DNA of 57,393 nucleotides, taken from positions 1-57,393 of the forward strand of contig CBFDCR010000032.1 in NCBI GenBank assembly GCA_965603365.1. The letters are read 5' to 3'. The position numbers and the translations under genes were made by a program. Source of the stretch: JAHELQ01 sp965603365. Its GTDB lineage: Bacteria > Acidobacteriota > Aminicenantia > UBA2199. Positions 1 to 9,293 of this stretch are shown here, in pieces (positions within the stretch are counted from its first letter, which is position 1; the number at the start of each line of letters is the position of its first letter). A model generated the notes under the pieces. The model was given only the letters and a program-made list of their open reading frames with translations. It did no database searches and was not told the DNA's origin.

Positions 1-1
1 G

Positions 2-883
2 GAGAGGTTGCATAATCCCGATATGGTTCTCTATTTTTTAAAAGAGTATTTTAAAGTCCAATCCATACCGGGTGATTTAATCGATAGTAATGTGCGCATA
101 GATTATGGCAAATTAAAGCATCTGATTGTTGTAGATAGGGGTAAGACAAAAATCACCAATGGAAATTTCGACCGGTTAAGAGAGATTATAAAGGAGGGAG
201 AGACGTCATCGGAACTGGCAAAGGGATTTCCCTTAGAAAAGTTAATGGACCGGGAAAACTTCATATCCCTGTTATTTTATTTCGGTTTACTGACAATAAA
301 AGACACGGAAGCCACAGGCTTGATCCTGGCCATTCCCAATGAAACCATTCGCCGGCTGTATTATGATTACATCAAAGAGGGGTATGAGGAGACCGATGTA
401 TTTTCCATCGATTTATACACCTACGGCCGTTTAATGAAAGAGATGGCCATGAGCGGGCAATGGAGACCCTTACTCGACTACATCACCGGCCGCATGAGGG
501 AGAGTATGAGTTTGAGAGATTTGATCACCGGTGAAAAATCCATCCAGGCCTTCTTGAATGTTTACCTGGGATTGACGAATCTCTACATCATTCACGCGGA
601 AAAGGAGATGAACAAGGGATATGCGGATATTGTCATGGAACCCTTTTTGGCCCGTTATGAAGGGTTAAAATACACATATATCCTGGAGATCAAGTATATA
701 AAGTCGGGCGTAAGCCCGGGTGATGAAAAGGTCCGGCAATTAAAATCGGAAGCGGAAGAACAACTGAAAAACTACAGCATCGATGAAAAATTCAAAAAAA
801 CCATAAAAAAGACCACTCTAATCAAAATCCTCTTGATATTTTCAGGTCATGAATTGATCGCTATGGCCGATGTGAATGAGTGA
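2..883 (+). CDS. AAA-ATPase-like / PD-(D/E)XK nuclease family protein, C-terminal part (5' truncated)
   Basis: The frame is open to the left window edge, and the first visible residues (RLHNPDMVLYFLKEYF) match the end of the AAA-ATPase-like domain in a widespread two-domain family, so the N-terminal ATPase half lies outside the window. The visible C-terminal half carries a PD-(D/E)XK-type core: an Asp in GYADIV followed about 22 residues later by EIK in the strand YTYILEIKY. The family is common in multicopy form in Bacteroidota and some anaerobes; its role is not firmly established, with mobile or defence functions suspected. A TTG at position 8 could be read as a start, but it falls inside conserved sequence, so truncation is the better explanation. 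The protein ends at 883 with a short A-rich spacer before a convergent gene. Confidence 0.75.
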   Translation, partial: ERLHNPDMVLYFLKEYFKVQSIPGDLIDSNVRIDYGKLKHLIVVDRGKTKITNGNFDRLREIIKEGETSSELAKGFPLEKLMDRENFISLLFYFGLLTIKDTEATGLILAIPNETIRRLYYDYIKEGYEETDVFSIDLYTYGRLMKEMAMSGQWRPLLDYITGRMRESMSLRDLITGEKSIQAFLNVYLGLTNLYIIHAEKEMNKGYADIVMEPFLARYEGLKYTYILEIKYIKSGVSPGDEKVRQLKSEAEEQLKNYSIDEKFKKTIKKTTLIKILLIFSGHELIAMADVNE

Positions 884-915
884 AAAAAAATAAACCGGAA
901 GGGAACAGGAAGGAT

Positions 916-1545
916 TTAGCGAGAGCGGAGCGAAGGGGGATCTATGTTGATGGAGAGGGATTTTAGGGCGGTGAGGAGGGTGCCGGGGGTGGTGTAGAGG
1001 ATGGCGGCGAGGCCCAGGTTATGGGCGGCGGTGACATTCTCCTGGAGGTCGTCGATGAACACGCACTCTGCGGGGGGGAGGTCAAGCTTGTGCAGCATGT
1101 CTTGATAGATGCGGGGGTCCGGTTTCATGGCCCCCACCTGGAAGGAGAGGGAGACGGCATCGAAGAGGGGGAATACGGCGGTGTGCCGGATCACCCGGTC
1201 GAAGTGCCAGGGATTGGTGTTGGAGAGCAGGCCCAGGCGGTAACGGGGTTTTAGCCGAGGCAGCAAATCGCAGGTGAAGGAAATGGGGGAAAAGATATCG
1301 GCAAATATTTTAATCAATGCCTCTTTACCGATCCGCAGCCGGGCCAGCTCGACAAACTCCCGGTAAAAGGTGTCGGCGGGGATTGAACCGGTCTCAAACC
1401 GCTGGAAAAGGGGTATGGATTGGCGCAGTTGCTGCTCCAGTTCCGCGGTGGAGAACCGGGTGAAAGGGGAGAGCCGCTGCAGAACACCCTGATAGTCGAA
1501 GCTGGCAATCACATTGCCGAAGTCAAAAATAACCGCCCGGATCAC
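916..1545 (-). CDS. HAD-superfamily hydrolase (subfamily IA, YihX-like phosphatase)
   Basis: This is a haloacid dehalogenase-type phosphatase. Near the N-terminus VIFDFGNV carries the nucleophile Asp; the second acid position is replaced by Gly, as in YihX-type members. LLSNTN supplies the motif II Ser/Thr, MKPDPRIY the motif III Lys, and FIDDLQENV the motif IV acids. These enzymes usually dephosphorylate small phosphometabolites; the substrate cannot be read here. I chose the GTG at 1545 because GGAGGG (1550-1555) lies 4 nt upstream and the protein then starts directly before the nucleophile strand, giving about 209 residues, a normal length. An ATG at 1557 is the alternative, and longer versions would add an unlikely hydrophobic N-terminus. 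The gene is convergent with the left-edge gene and divergent from the large secreted protein. Confidence 0.85.
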   Translation of the reverse strand: MIRAVIFDFGNVIASFDYQGVLQRLSPFTRFSTAELEQQLRQSIPLFQRFETGSIPADTFYREFVELARLRIGKEALIKIFADIFSPISFTCDLLPRLKPRYRLGLLSNTNPWHFDRVIRHTAVFPLFDAVSLSFQVGAMKPDPRIYQDMLHKLDLPPAECVFIDDLQENVTAAHNLGLAAILYTTPGTLLTALKSLSINIDPPSLRSR

Positions 1546-1641
1546 GGTTCCCTCCATTGTTATTCTCAAGATTATCCAAAAGCCTATTTTAAAGGAAACC
1601 AGAAAGAATTTCAACTCCATACTTAATTCTGCCCGCCAATA

Positions 1642-1669
1642 TTGCAATCCAATCCCGATCTGGTATAAT
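1642..1669 (+). promoter_or_regulatory. Candidate sigma70 promoter for the lamin-tail protein gene
   Basis: TTGCAA (1642-1647) and a perfect TATAAT (1664-1669) are separated by 16 nt, with an extended -10 (TGG immediately before TATAAT). This predicts a leader of roughly 120 nt before the ATG at 1796. Position and direction fit the divergent arrangement with the HAD gene. Confidence 0.5.
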
Positions 1670-1795
1670 TTTGGCATGGTTCACCCCCCAGGTCGAGAAT
1701 ACGCGGGTGCTTTGTTAAACCCGGCTTTTCCAATCAAGTTCCATCCATATCGAAACGCAGCATACCAGAAAACTATAAATAAAAGGGAGGAAAAA

Positions 1796-4700
1796 ATGCA
1801 CTCACCCAGATTCAACAAAATTATTCCTGTATTACTGGGAATGATATTATTCGTATTTTCCACCGCCCTGTGGACGCAAAATCTTGAGATTCACTACATC
1901 AATGTCCAGCAGGGCCAGAGTACTTTTATTATCGGCGCCAACGGCACCACCATCTTGTTCGACGGTGGTAACGAATTTAAGGGCACCGACGAGGTGGTGC
2001 CCTATCTCCAGGGTTTAGGGTATACCACATCCCAGCCACTGGATTACATCATCGCCTCTCACCGGGACACCGACCACTACCGGGGCCTTACCGAGGTGAT
2101 GAACTATGGCTACGATGCCCTGCACGTATATGACAACGGCAGCGACAAGACCAACATCTTCGTGGAGGATTTCCTGGCCGCCGCTGCCCAGACCACGGCC
2201 GGCGGGGTAGCAGCCATCCCCTTAGGCCAGGTCATCGACCTGGGCAATGGGGCCACCGCCACCTGCGTGGCCACCAATGGCTCGGTCATCGGTACCGGAC
2301 CGATCCAGGGCGGCCAGGACAACGAAAACGACCGTTCCGTCTGTTTGCTCATCGAATTCGGCAACTTCGACTACCTGGTGACCGGTGACCTGGGAGGCGG
2401 CCCGGACGACTATGCCTGCACCGGCCGTTCCACCAGCCAGGTCAACATCGAATCACCGCTGGTGATGGCCATCATGCCGGCCGGTTCCAACCCCATGCTC
2501 TCGGCCTACGGCCTGGAACTTGCCCATGTGGGCCACCACGGCAGCGAAAGCAGCACCAACTCCGACTACATGAATCTCCTCACTCCCACGGTGGCCTGCA
2601 TCTCGGTGGGCGCCGGCCAGGGAGACGGCTGGTATCATCCCCGCATCGACGTGGTGGAAAACGTGCTGGGCGCACTGGCCCCCTGTATCACGGCCCCGGC
2701 AGCCCTGGTGCTGCAAACCGAGGAGGGCGCACCCACCGGTGAGAAGACCAGTTATGCCGGTTACTGCGTGGGCGACATCGTGATCACCACCGACGGCGTC
2801 AACTCATACAACGTCAGCGCCAACGGTGCGGTCAGCCAGGGCCCGGACGAGCGCACTGCCGCCGGTCTGCCCGCCACCTTCTACTTCGACGAGTACATCG
2901 GCACCGATAATCCGCCGATCCTCTACAACATCCATGAAGAGAACGTCAGTGAAACCACGGCCGACATCGTCTGGGACACCAACGAACCGGCCACGTCAAT
3001 GGTCCGCTACGGCACCAGCCCGGGTTCATACCCCATGAACGTCAGCAGCAGTAACCTGACAGTCAACCACAGTCTCAACCTGCCCAGCCTGACCCCCTAT
3101 ACCACCTACTATTACGTGGTGGAATCCACCGATGCCACCAGCCATACCACCATTTCCGACGAACACTCCTTCACCGCCATCCACCCGGACAACGTTAAAA
3201 TCGTCTTCAGCGAAGTCTTTTACGACACCCCCGGCACCGATGCGGACGAGGAGTGGATTGAACTCTACAATAATTCACCGGTGACCATCGATGTGGGCGG
3301 CTGGAAGATCATCGACAACAACGGCGCCGGTGCCTCCTACACCATTCCCGGCGGCACCGCCATCGCGGCCGGTACCTTTCTCACCATCGCCGCCGACAGC
3401 ATCGGTTTCACCAATCTTTACGGTTACAACGCCGATGTCTACGGCTACCTTCCCGCCCTGAACAACGACGGCGAGGCCCTGATCCTGAAAGACAAGTCCG
3501 GCAATACCAAGGATGAGGTCGGCTGGGAGGGCGGCGCAACCGCAGGTCTTCCCGTGGGCTGGGGCAGCAGTACCGAACCGTCGGCCTCCACCGGCTACAC
3601 CGTCGTACGCACAGACCCCATGGTGGATACCGATACCTATGCCGATTGGTCGACCGACCCGGACAACGGCTTTCCCCAGACCCAGGTTTTAAGCGATCCG
3701 GATCAACATAAGGTGGTATTCAGCGAGATCTTCTACGATACCCCCGGTTACGATTCGGAGGAGGAGTGGATCGAACTCTACAACAACACGGCAGTGGGCC
3801 TGGATATCGGCGGTTGGACCATCACCGACAACAACGGTTTAGGCTCCACCTATACGATCCCGTCAGACACCGTCATCGCGCCCTACACCCACCTCACCAT
3901 CGCCACCGACAACACCGGTTTTAACGCCCTGTACGGCTACGATGCCGACCTGTCCGGCAGCATCCCGGCCCTGAACAACGACGGCGACACCCTCATCTTA
4001 AAAGACGACGAAAGCAGGATTAAGGATAAGGTCGCCTGGGAAGGCGGCGCCACCGGCGGTATTCCCGACGGCTGGGGCAGCACCAGCCTACCCAGCGCGC
4101 CCACCGGCAGCTCCGTTGTGCGCACCGACCCGGCAGTGGACACCGATACCTATGCCGACTGGTCCACCGCGCCGGACAACGGCAACCCCGAGATCCAGTC
4201 CAGGGTGGTCATCAGCGAAGTGTTATACGACACCCCCGGCACCGATTCAGTGGAGGAGTGGATCGAACTGTACAACAACTCGCCGGTAGCGGTGGATATC
4301 GGCGGCTGGAAGATCACCGACAACAACGGCAGCGGCGCCACCGTGGTCATCCCGGCGGGTGAAACCATTGCCCCCGGTACCTACTACACCCTGGCCGTTG
4401 ACAGCACCGGCTTCTACTCCCTGTACGGCTACCAGGCCGACCTGTATGCCGCCATCCCGGCCCTGAACAACGACGGCGACACCCTGATCCTGAAGGACAG
4501 CTTCGGTACGGTGAAAGACGCGGCGGCCTGGGAAGGCGGCGCCTCTGCCGGCATTCCCGACGACTGGGGCAGCACCTCCTTACCCTCTGCCTCCACCGGC
4601 TACACCGTCGTGCGCACCGACTCCACCGTGGACACCGACACCTATGCCGACTGGACCACTGCAGCCAACAACGGCGATCCCCAGACCCAGGGCAGCGCCC

Positions 4701-5302
4701 CGGACACCACCCCGCCGGTCATCTCCGATGTCCAGGCCACTTCCATCACCCAGGACAGCGCCGTCATCCAGTGGACCACCGATGAAGCCTCCGACTCGGT
4801 GGTGGAATACGGCACCTCATCGGGCAATTACACCCACAGTTCCAGCGACAGCGCCATGGTGACCGCCCACTCCGTCTCCCTGTCGGGCCTCACCGCCTCC
4901 ACCACCTACTACTACCGGGTGAAATCCACCGATGCCTCAGATAATACCGCCAACTCGACTGAGTACCAGTTCACCACCCTGGACCCGCCGCCGGACGAAC
5001 CGATGATCAACGTCATCTACCTGACCACCCAGAAACAGGGGTCCAAGACCAAAGCCATTGCCACCATCACCGTGACTTCCAACGGGTCGCCGGTGGAAGG
5101 GGCAGTGGTGGATGTCACCTGGAGCGGCAGCTACGTCGGTACCGATCAGGACAGCACCAATGCCAGCGGCGAGGTGACATTCGAGTCCGGCACCACCAAG
5201 GACAAGACCTGGTCCTTTACCATCACGGTGGACGACATTACCAAAACCGGGTACTACTGGAATTCCGCCGGCAGCGAAATCAGCGAAACCATCAGCAATT
5301 AA
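1796..5302 (+). CDS. Secreted ComEC-like metallo-beta-lactamase protein with fibronectin III and three lamin-tail domains
   Basis: About 1,168 residues. A Sec signal peptide (MHSPRFNKIIPVLLGMILF, cleaved near STALWTQ) leads into a ComEC/Rec2-type metallo-beta-lactamase domain of about 350 residues: INVQQGQST, DGGN, the metal motif SHRDTDHYRG, later VTGDL and GHHGSESS. A fibronectin III-like unit follows (TTADIVWDTNEPATSMVRYG), then three lamin-tail domains beginning at 3197, 3710 and 4202, each opening with SEVFYDTPG...EEWIELYNN and closing near DTYADWS. A second fibronectin III unit (SAVIQWTTDEASDS) and an Ig-like C-terminal domain end the protein. There is no LPXTG, PEP-CTERM or Por-tail motif. 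ATG 1796 was chosen over upstream in-frame codons because AGGGAGG sits 5 nt before it and a clean signal peptide follows. It is probably an extracellular or surface nuclease/phosphodiesterase-like enzyme; the substrate is unknown. Confidence 0.88.
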   Translation: MHSPRFNKIIPVLLGMILFVFSTALWTQNLEIHYINVQQGQSTFIIGANGTTILFDGGNEFKGTDEVVPYLQGLGYTTSQPLDYIIASHRDTDHYRGLTEVMNYGYDALHVYDNGSDKTNIFVEDFLAAAAQTTAGGVAAIPLGQVIDLGNGATATCVATNGSVIGTGPIQGGQDNENDRSVCLLIEFGNFDYLVTGDLGGGPDDYACTGRSTSQVNIESPLVMAIMPAGSNPMLSAYGLELAHVGHHGSESSTNSDYMNLLTPTVACISVGAGQGDGWYHPRIDVVENVLGALAPCITAPAALVLQTEEGAPTGEKTSYAGYCVGDIVITTDGVNSYNVSANGAVSQGPDERTAAGLPATFYFDEYIGTDNPPILYNIHEENVSETTADIVWDTNEPATSMVRYGTSPGSYPMNVSSSNLTVNHSLNLPSLTPYTTYYYVVESTDATSHTTISDEHSFTAIHPDNVKIVFSEVFYDTPGTDADEEWIELYNNSPVTIDVGGWKIIDNNGAGASYTIPGGTAIAAGTFLTIAADSIGFTNLYGYNADVYGYLPALNNDGEALILKDKSGNTKDEVGWEGGATAGLPVGWGSSTEPSASTGYTVVRTDPMVDTDTYADWSTDPDNGFPQTQVLSDPDQHKVVFSEIFYDTPGYDSEEEWIELYNNTAVGLDIGGWTITDNNGLGSTYTIPSDTVIAPYTHLTIATDNTGFNALYGYDADLSGSIPALNNDGDTLILKDDESRIKDKVAWEGGATGGIPDGWGSTSLPSAPTGSSVVRTDPAVDTDTYADWSTAPDNGNPEIQSRVVISEVLYDTPGTDSVEEWIELYNNSPVAVDIGGWKITDNNGSGATVVIPAGETIAPGTYYTLAVDSTGFYSLYGYQADLYAAIPALNNDGDTLILKDSFGTVKDAAAWEGGASAGIPDDWGSTSLPSASTGYTVVRTDSTVDTDTYADWTTAANNGDPQTQGSAPDTTPPVISDVQATSITQDSAVIQWTTDEASDSVVEYGTSSGNYTHSSSDSAMVTAHSVSLSGLTASTTYYYRVKSTDASDNTANSTEYQFTTLDPPPDEPMINVIYLTTQKQGSKTKAIATITVTSNGSPVEGAVVDVTWSGSYVGTDQDSTNASGEVTFESGTTKDKTWSFTITVDDITKTGYYWNSAGSEISETISN
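3197..4690 (+). repeat. Three tandem lamin-tail-domain repeats within the coding sequence
   Basis: Units start at 3197, 3710 and 4202 and are about 490-513 bp long, each encoding roughly 163-170 residues. Protein copies are highly similar (shared EEWIELYNN, GGW.I.DNNG, PALNNDG, LILKD and DTYADW blocks) and many DNA stretches match too, indicating internal duplication. The spacing differences lie mainly in the linkers. Confidence 0.85.
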
Positions 5303-5324
5303 AGAATAGAAACACGAAACACAA

Positions 5325-5350
5325 CAGGGGCGTTTTAACGAACGTCCCTG
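5325..5350. repeat. Dispersed GGGGCGTTTT palindrome, copy 1 (possible terminator)
   Basis: Ten-base arms (CAGGGGCGTT with AACGTCCCTG, one G-U pair) flank a 6-nt loop, 23 nt after the lamin-tail gene stop. The same core recurs at 17037 and 45784, so it is a dispersed element that could also end transcription here, although no T-run follows. Confidence 0.6.
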
Positions 5351-5375
5351 CACCTCTTATTTCCGAAGCAGACAG

Positions 5376-5404
5376 TTGAGGGGGTCCTCATAGTATGGTA
5401 TGAT
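5376..5404 (+). promoter_or_regulatory. Candidate promoter for the BNR-repeat lipoprotein
   Basis: TTGAGG (5376-5381) and TATGAT (5399-5404) are 17 nt apart, with TGG before the -10. The predicted start of transcription lies about 28 nt before the ATG at 5439. Confidence 0.4.
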
Positions 5405-5438
5405 GGTGGTGGAAAATGGAAAAAGAAGGAGGCGTGTT

Positions 5439-6971
5439 ATGTTGAAAAAATTAATCGGTACCGTCATTTGTTTATTCTTTATTTTGCTGTTGTCTAAATG
5501 TCCCCCCCAGGATGGCGAACCGGAGAATCCCGTTCCCACCCTGACTGCGATCTCGCCGGCCGCAGAGGTGGCCCACCTACTCTCTTTTAGCCTGACCGCC
5601 ACCGGTACCGAGTTTGTGCCGGGGGCACAGATCGTCTTTAACGGTCAGGCGCAGCCGACCTCGTATGTGAGCGCGACTCAATTGACCTGCCAGATCGAGC
5701 CCGACGATACCCTGCTGCCCACTGCCGGCATCCAATCGGGCAACCGGCCGGCCACCATCCAGGACGAAACGGTTCCGGTCCTGGTGCGCAATCCCTCTCC
5801 CGGCGGCGGCGACTCCAACTCCCTGGACTTCACTATCTACAGCAACCCGGCCTTCACCTACCCGCAGGGTATCGGCGGTACGGAATTCTATTCCGGCCGG
5901 CCGACAATCGGCGTCGACGACAGCGGCCATGTCTCGGTGGCCTGGAACGAGATATGCCATGTCTGCACCAACGACTTTCTCTGGGTCTACTTTAACCACT
6001 CCGCCGACTACGGCAGCACCTGGGGCACGGCCCAGAAGATCTCCGGCGACTTGCTGGATGTGGAAGACCCCCAAATAGCGGTGGACGGCTCCGGCAGCAT
6101 CAACGTCTGCTGGTGGGAGGAGAGCCAGCATCCGGACCCCACTATCTTCGGTAATTTTCGCCGGTCCGAGGATCAGGGAACCACCTGGGGCAATATCACC
6201 AATGTTTCCACTATTTCCAACTGGCTGTACGGACCGGCCATGGCCGTGGATAACGACAATACCATCTATATGATCTGGAGGGGGCCCTTTTACGAGTACA
6301 TGTATTTCTCCTATTCTACCGACGGCGCTGCCACCTGGGTCCCGGCCATTAATATTCCCAAAGCCAATGCCAGTTGGAGAGTCAGTTATATAACCGCCGT
6401 GGCCGTGGATGAGGAGGGGCACATTTTTGTAGTCTGGCGGGAAGAGAGCGGCTGGTACGACCAGGCGATCTACTTCAGCCGCTCCCCGGATTTCGGCGCC
6501 ACCTGGAGTACGGCCCAGGATATCTCCCAGAATCCCGCGGACAGTTGGGTCACCCGGGTCGCCATGGCCTGTGATACCTACGACAACATTTATGTGGTCT
6601 GGAGATATGAGTATGGGGGCCAATATAAAATCCAGTTCAACGTCTCACGGGACGACGGGGGTGCCTGGGGGCAGCCGCTGGATCTATTCGATGTCGGGGT
6701 CAGCTACTCGCACCCGGTTGTGGCCGCAGACGCCCTGGGCAATGTGAACCTGGCCTGGGCCGACAATATTTCCGGGATCACCGATATCTATTTCAGCCGC
6801 TCCCTGGATAACGGCGCCAACTGGACCCAGCCGGTCAATGTCTCCAATACCAACATTAACTCCAGCCGCCCGGATATCACCGTCGACGGCTCCGGCCAGA
6901 TCTACATCGTCTGGGAAGACTCCATCATCGGCAAAGGGGAAATACTCTTCACCACCACCCCCGGCAGTTAA
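5439..6971 (+). CDS. BNR/Asp-box beta-propeller lipoprotein (sialidase-like fold)
   Basis: About 510 residues. The N-terminus (MLKKLIGTVICLFFILLLSK) ends in a lipobox-like LLSKC, so the protein is probably lipid-anchored after signal peptidase II cleavage. Residues ~35-110 resemble an IPT/TIG immunoglobulin-like domain (TLTAISPAAE...GTEFVPGAQIVFNG). A six-bladed propeller follows, marked by six Asp-boxes of the S.D.G..W type: HSADYGSTW, RSEDQGTTW, STDGAATW, RSPDFGATW, SRDDGGAW and RSLDNGANW. The fold is shared with sialidases, but I do not see a convincing sialidase arginine triad, so a binding or structural role is equally possible. The ATG at 5439 has AGGAGG (5427-5432) 6 nt upstream. Expression is probably from its own promoter. 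Confidence 0.8.
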   Translation: MLKKLIGTVICLFFILLLSKCPPQDGEPENPVPTLTAISPAAEVAHLLSFSLTATGTEFVPGAQIVFNGQAQPTSYVSATQLTCQIEPDDTLLPTAGIQSGNRPATIQDETVPVLVRNPSPGGGDSNSLDFTIYSNPAFTYPQGIGGTEFYSGRPTIGVDDSGHVSVAWNEICHVCTNDFLWVYFNHSADYGSTWGTAQKISGDLLDVEDPQIAVDGSGSINVCWWEESQHPDPTIFGNFRRSEDQGTTWGNITNVSTISNWLYGPAMAVDNDNTIYMIWRGPFYEYMYFSYSTDGAATWVPAINIPKANASWRVSYITAVAVDEEGHIFVVWREESGWYDQAIYFSRSPDFGATWSTAQDISQNPADSWVTRVAMACDTYDNIYVVWRYEYGGQYKIQFNVSRDDGGAWGQPLDLFDVGVSYSHPVVAADALGNVNLAWADNISGITDIYFSRSLDNGANWTQPVNVSNTNINSSRPDITVDGSGQIYIVWEDSIIGKGEILFTTTPGS

Positions 6972-7021
6972 AACAGGCAAGTAGAATCCTCCCCCTGCAG
7001 CAGTGCTTAGTGGAGGAACAT

Positions 7022-8920
7022 ATGCTGATTGGGAACCGCCTACAAAATAGGGCAATCACTTTTACTATTCTTTTATTTGTCTTCATAATCTTTATTTATG
7101 TTGGTTTTGAAATATCCAAAAACACGGTCTCGGTGGTTAAAGAAGAAAGATTATTACCCCGCTGGGATGAATCCACCCATGCTGTGGAAGGCTGGTACGC
7201 CTATCACTATTTAAAGCATCTCAATATCCCGCTGTTTATATGGCACCTATGGGCCAGAAGTTATTGGCCCTTTGTGCAGCCGCTCTATTTAACTCCCTTC
7301 TATTTCATCCTGGGTTCATCTTATCATAGTGCCTTGATGGGGAGTATAGCGGCTTTTGTGGCCCTTGGCCTTCTCTGCTCCTTTCTGTTGATATTACTCC
7401 ATAAAAACATGCCTGTCCTGGCAATCGCGGTAACCCTATTTCTTCTCATTACCTCACCTCTGTACCTGGGCTATTCTTCCCTCTCCATGCTGGAAATGTT
7501 CGGCAGCCTGGTCCAGGTATTCGTATTTATCACCTATGTTTTATCAAGGCAAAAAGGCGCCGAAAAAAAGGGGAAATATGCAACGCTATTTGCGATCTCA
7601 TTAACGATCCTGTTTTTTACGAAATTCAACTATTTTCTGCTCTTTATCATCCCCACGTTAATCCATGAATATTTTATTTTCACGAAAAATTGGAGACCCC
7701 GGGACCATTTTAAGGCCTGGATTAAGGCCGGGAAATGGCTGCTCTCCAGTATAACCGGAAAGATAGTGGCCATTTTCAGCATTTTTATGGTTGTTATATA
7801 TAAGGCAGGCGGACTCGAATTTTATATTTTTAATCAAAAAATATCGATTCATACGCCGGGGGCTGCTGGTTATATCATACTGTATATACTACTGCTGAAA
7901 CTCTGGTTCCTGCATCGAAAAAAGAAAATAGACCGGGAAAAAATTTTTCACCTGGATGCCCGGATACGGCCTCTCGTCATTTTTTTGGGGATTCCCTTAC
8001 TGGTATGGTTCGCCGTACCCTATCCGAACCATATCGTAGACTTCTTTGGGCCCCTACTAACAACGGAGGGCAAGACAGAAGGACTGAATTTTTTTACCGG
8101 GATATTCCATTATATTAAAATATTACGGACAGATTATTTCCTCAGCGGTGCGGTGTTTTTTTTGGGCCTGTTGATATACTTAATCTCTGTCGCCCGATAT
8201 AAAAGGCAAGACACTTTTACAAAATGGCTCATTTTGATCCCCCCCATACACATTCTATTGGCGGCCCTGCATCCCCTAAAACATCCGAGGTATATTTTCC
8301 TGAGCCTTATTCCTTTAATCCTGGTCATTGCCCTGGAACTCAACCATTGGTTCAGCCAGCACCTTATCCTGAAATATACGGCCGGCGCCCTCTCTATATT
8401 GATCGTTTGTGCCGGTTTTATATCCTTTCACGGTATTTTACAAACCAGACCATTCAAACATACGGCATTGGGAACATATACTCAAAATGCCCGGCTTAAT
8501 GAGGCGCTTGCCTGGCTGAGGAGACATATCAATGCAGAAGATCGACTGGCCATATTGGGAAAGTGCGATTCACTATCGCCGGCCTTATTCGAGTGGCAGT
8601 TGGGGCCTCCCCGGAAATATAAATACTTTATAGGGGTAGTGGACCCTAAGCGGTATCCTGAATTACAAAAGGCCTCTCATATTTGCCTGATTGTACCAAC
8701 CGCTAAACACTCCGATCCCGAAATTCTTCAACAATACGGCGTCCATTTTAACCAGGTAAATTCATTACTGCAGCACAATAGAGTGGTCTATATCGACGAA
8801 TTCGAGATAAACAGCCTGAAACTCACATTTCGCCTTTACAAATTTTACACCTATCCCGGCCAGGACTTCGACCGGCAGATCTTCGAGAAAACCTTCCAGG
8901 TGTTGGATCTTTACAAATAA
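7022..8920 (+). CDS. Polytopic membrane glycosyltransferase, GT39/ArnT-like
   Basis: About 632 residues with roughly ten to twelve hydrophobic segments, starting with a TM helix at residues ~10-32. The first periplasmic loop contains RWDESTHAVEGWYAYHYL, with the paired acidic residues typical of GT-C enzymes (GT39/PMT/ArnT) that transfer sugars from lipid carriers to proteins or lipids. A soluble C-terminal part of about 130 residues follows the last helices. ATG 7022 was preferred over the GTG at 7010 because TGGAGGA (7011-7017) sits just before it. It follows the BNR lipoprotein by 50 nt on the same strand and may be co-transcribed. Acceptor and donor cannot be deduced; a second GT-C protein lies at 52235. 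Confidence 0.65.
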   Translation: MLIGNRLQNRAITFTILLFVFIIFIYVGFEISKNTVSVVKEERLLPRWDESTHAVEGWYAYHYLKHLNIPLFIWHLWARSYWPFVQPLYLTPFYFILGSSYHSALMGSIAAFVALGLLCSFLLILLHKNMPVLAIAVTLFLLITSPLYLGYSSLSMLEMFGSLVQVFVFITYVLSRQKGAEKKGKYATLFAISLTILFFTKFNYFLLFIIPTLIHEYFIFTKNWRPRDHFKAWIKAGKWLLSSITGKIVAIFSIFMVVIYKAGGLEFYIFNQKISIHTPGAAGYIILYILLLKLWFLHRKKKIDREKIFHLDARIRPLVIFLGIPLLVWFAVPYPNHIVDFFGPLLTTEGKTEGLNFFTGIFHYIKILRTDYFLSGAVFFLGLLIYLISVARYKRQDTFTKWLILIPPIHILLAALHPLKHPRYIFLSLIPLILVIALELNHWFSQHLILKYTAGALSILIVCAGFISFHGILQTRPFKHTALGTYTQNARLNEALAWLRRHINAEDRLAILGKCDSLSPALFEWQLGPPRKYKYFIGVVDPKRYPELQKASHICLIVPTAKHSDPEILQQYGVHFNQVNSLLQHNRVVYIDEFEINSLKLTFRLYKFYTYPGQDFDRQIFEKTFQVLDLYK

Positions 8921-8954
8921 TCCACACCCCTGGCCCGTTGTTAATTGAACATAC

Positions 8955-9293
8955 TTACAGGCCGGTTATGCGTTGGTATATAATATCAGCGATTTCGCGG
9001 CGGCCGTCAAAAACAGCCATCACAAAGACGGTTCTCTCCTTTATCATATATATAATTCTATAGGGAGCGTGGATGATTTCCCGATATTCTTTGATCCTGA
9101 TCCGCCGCAATTCAGGCACAATCCGCCCCCGATCAGGAAATTGAGATAGATGGGATACTTTTTCCTTAATTTTTAAATAAACTTCTACTGCCCTGGTAAT
9201 GGAGTCGTTTTCGGAAATGTATTTAATCAATTCATCCAGATCCTGCTCCGCCCAACTACTGAATTCTATTTCATAATCCGCCCTGGAATTCAT
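8955..9293 (-). CDS. RelE/ParE-family toxin
   Basis: 112 residues, the usual size for a ParE/RelE toxin. The N-terminal helices (SSWAEQDLDELIKYI), the central FPDRGRIVPELR segment, EYREIIHAPYRIIY and the C-terminal VFDGRREIADII match the ParE-type fold. ParE members poison DNA gyrase and RelE members cut ribosome-bound mRNA; this sequence is closer to ParE-like proteins, but the target is not certain. Its start overlaps the antitoxin stop by 4 nt (ATGA), so translation is coupled. It is probably silent unless the antitoxin is degraded. Confidence 0.88.
   Translation of the reverse strand: MNSRADYEIEFSSWAEQDLDELIKYISENDSITRAVEVYLKIKEKVSHLSQFPDRGRIVPELRRIRIKEYREIIHAPYRIIYMIKERTVFVMAVFDGRREIADIIYQRITGL

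Noticed and set aside
5577..6623. 348-codon minus-strand frame opposite the BNR lipoprotein
   Set aside because: Gly/Val/His-rich shadow of a well-supported propeller gene with no start context.
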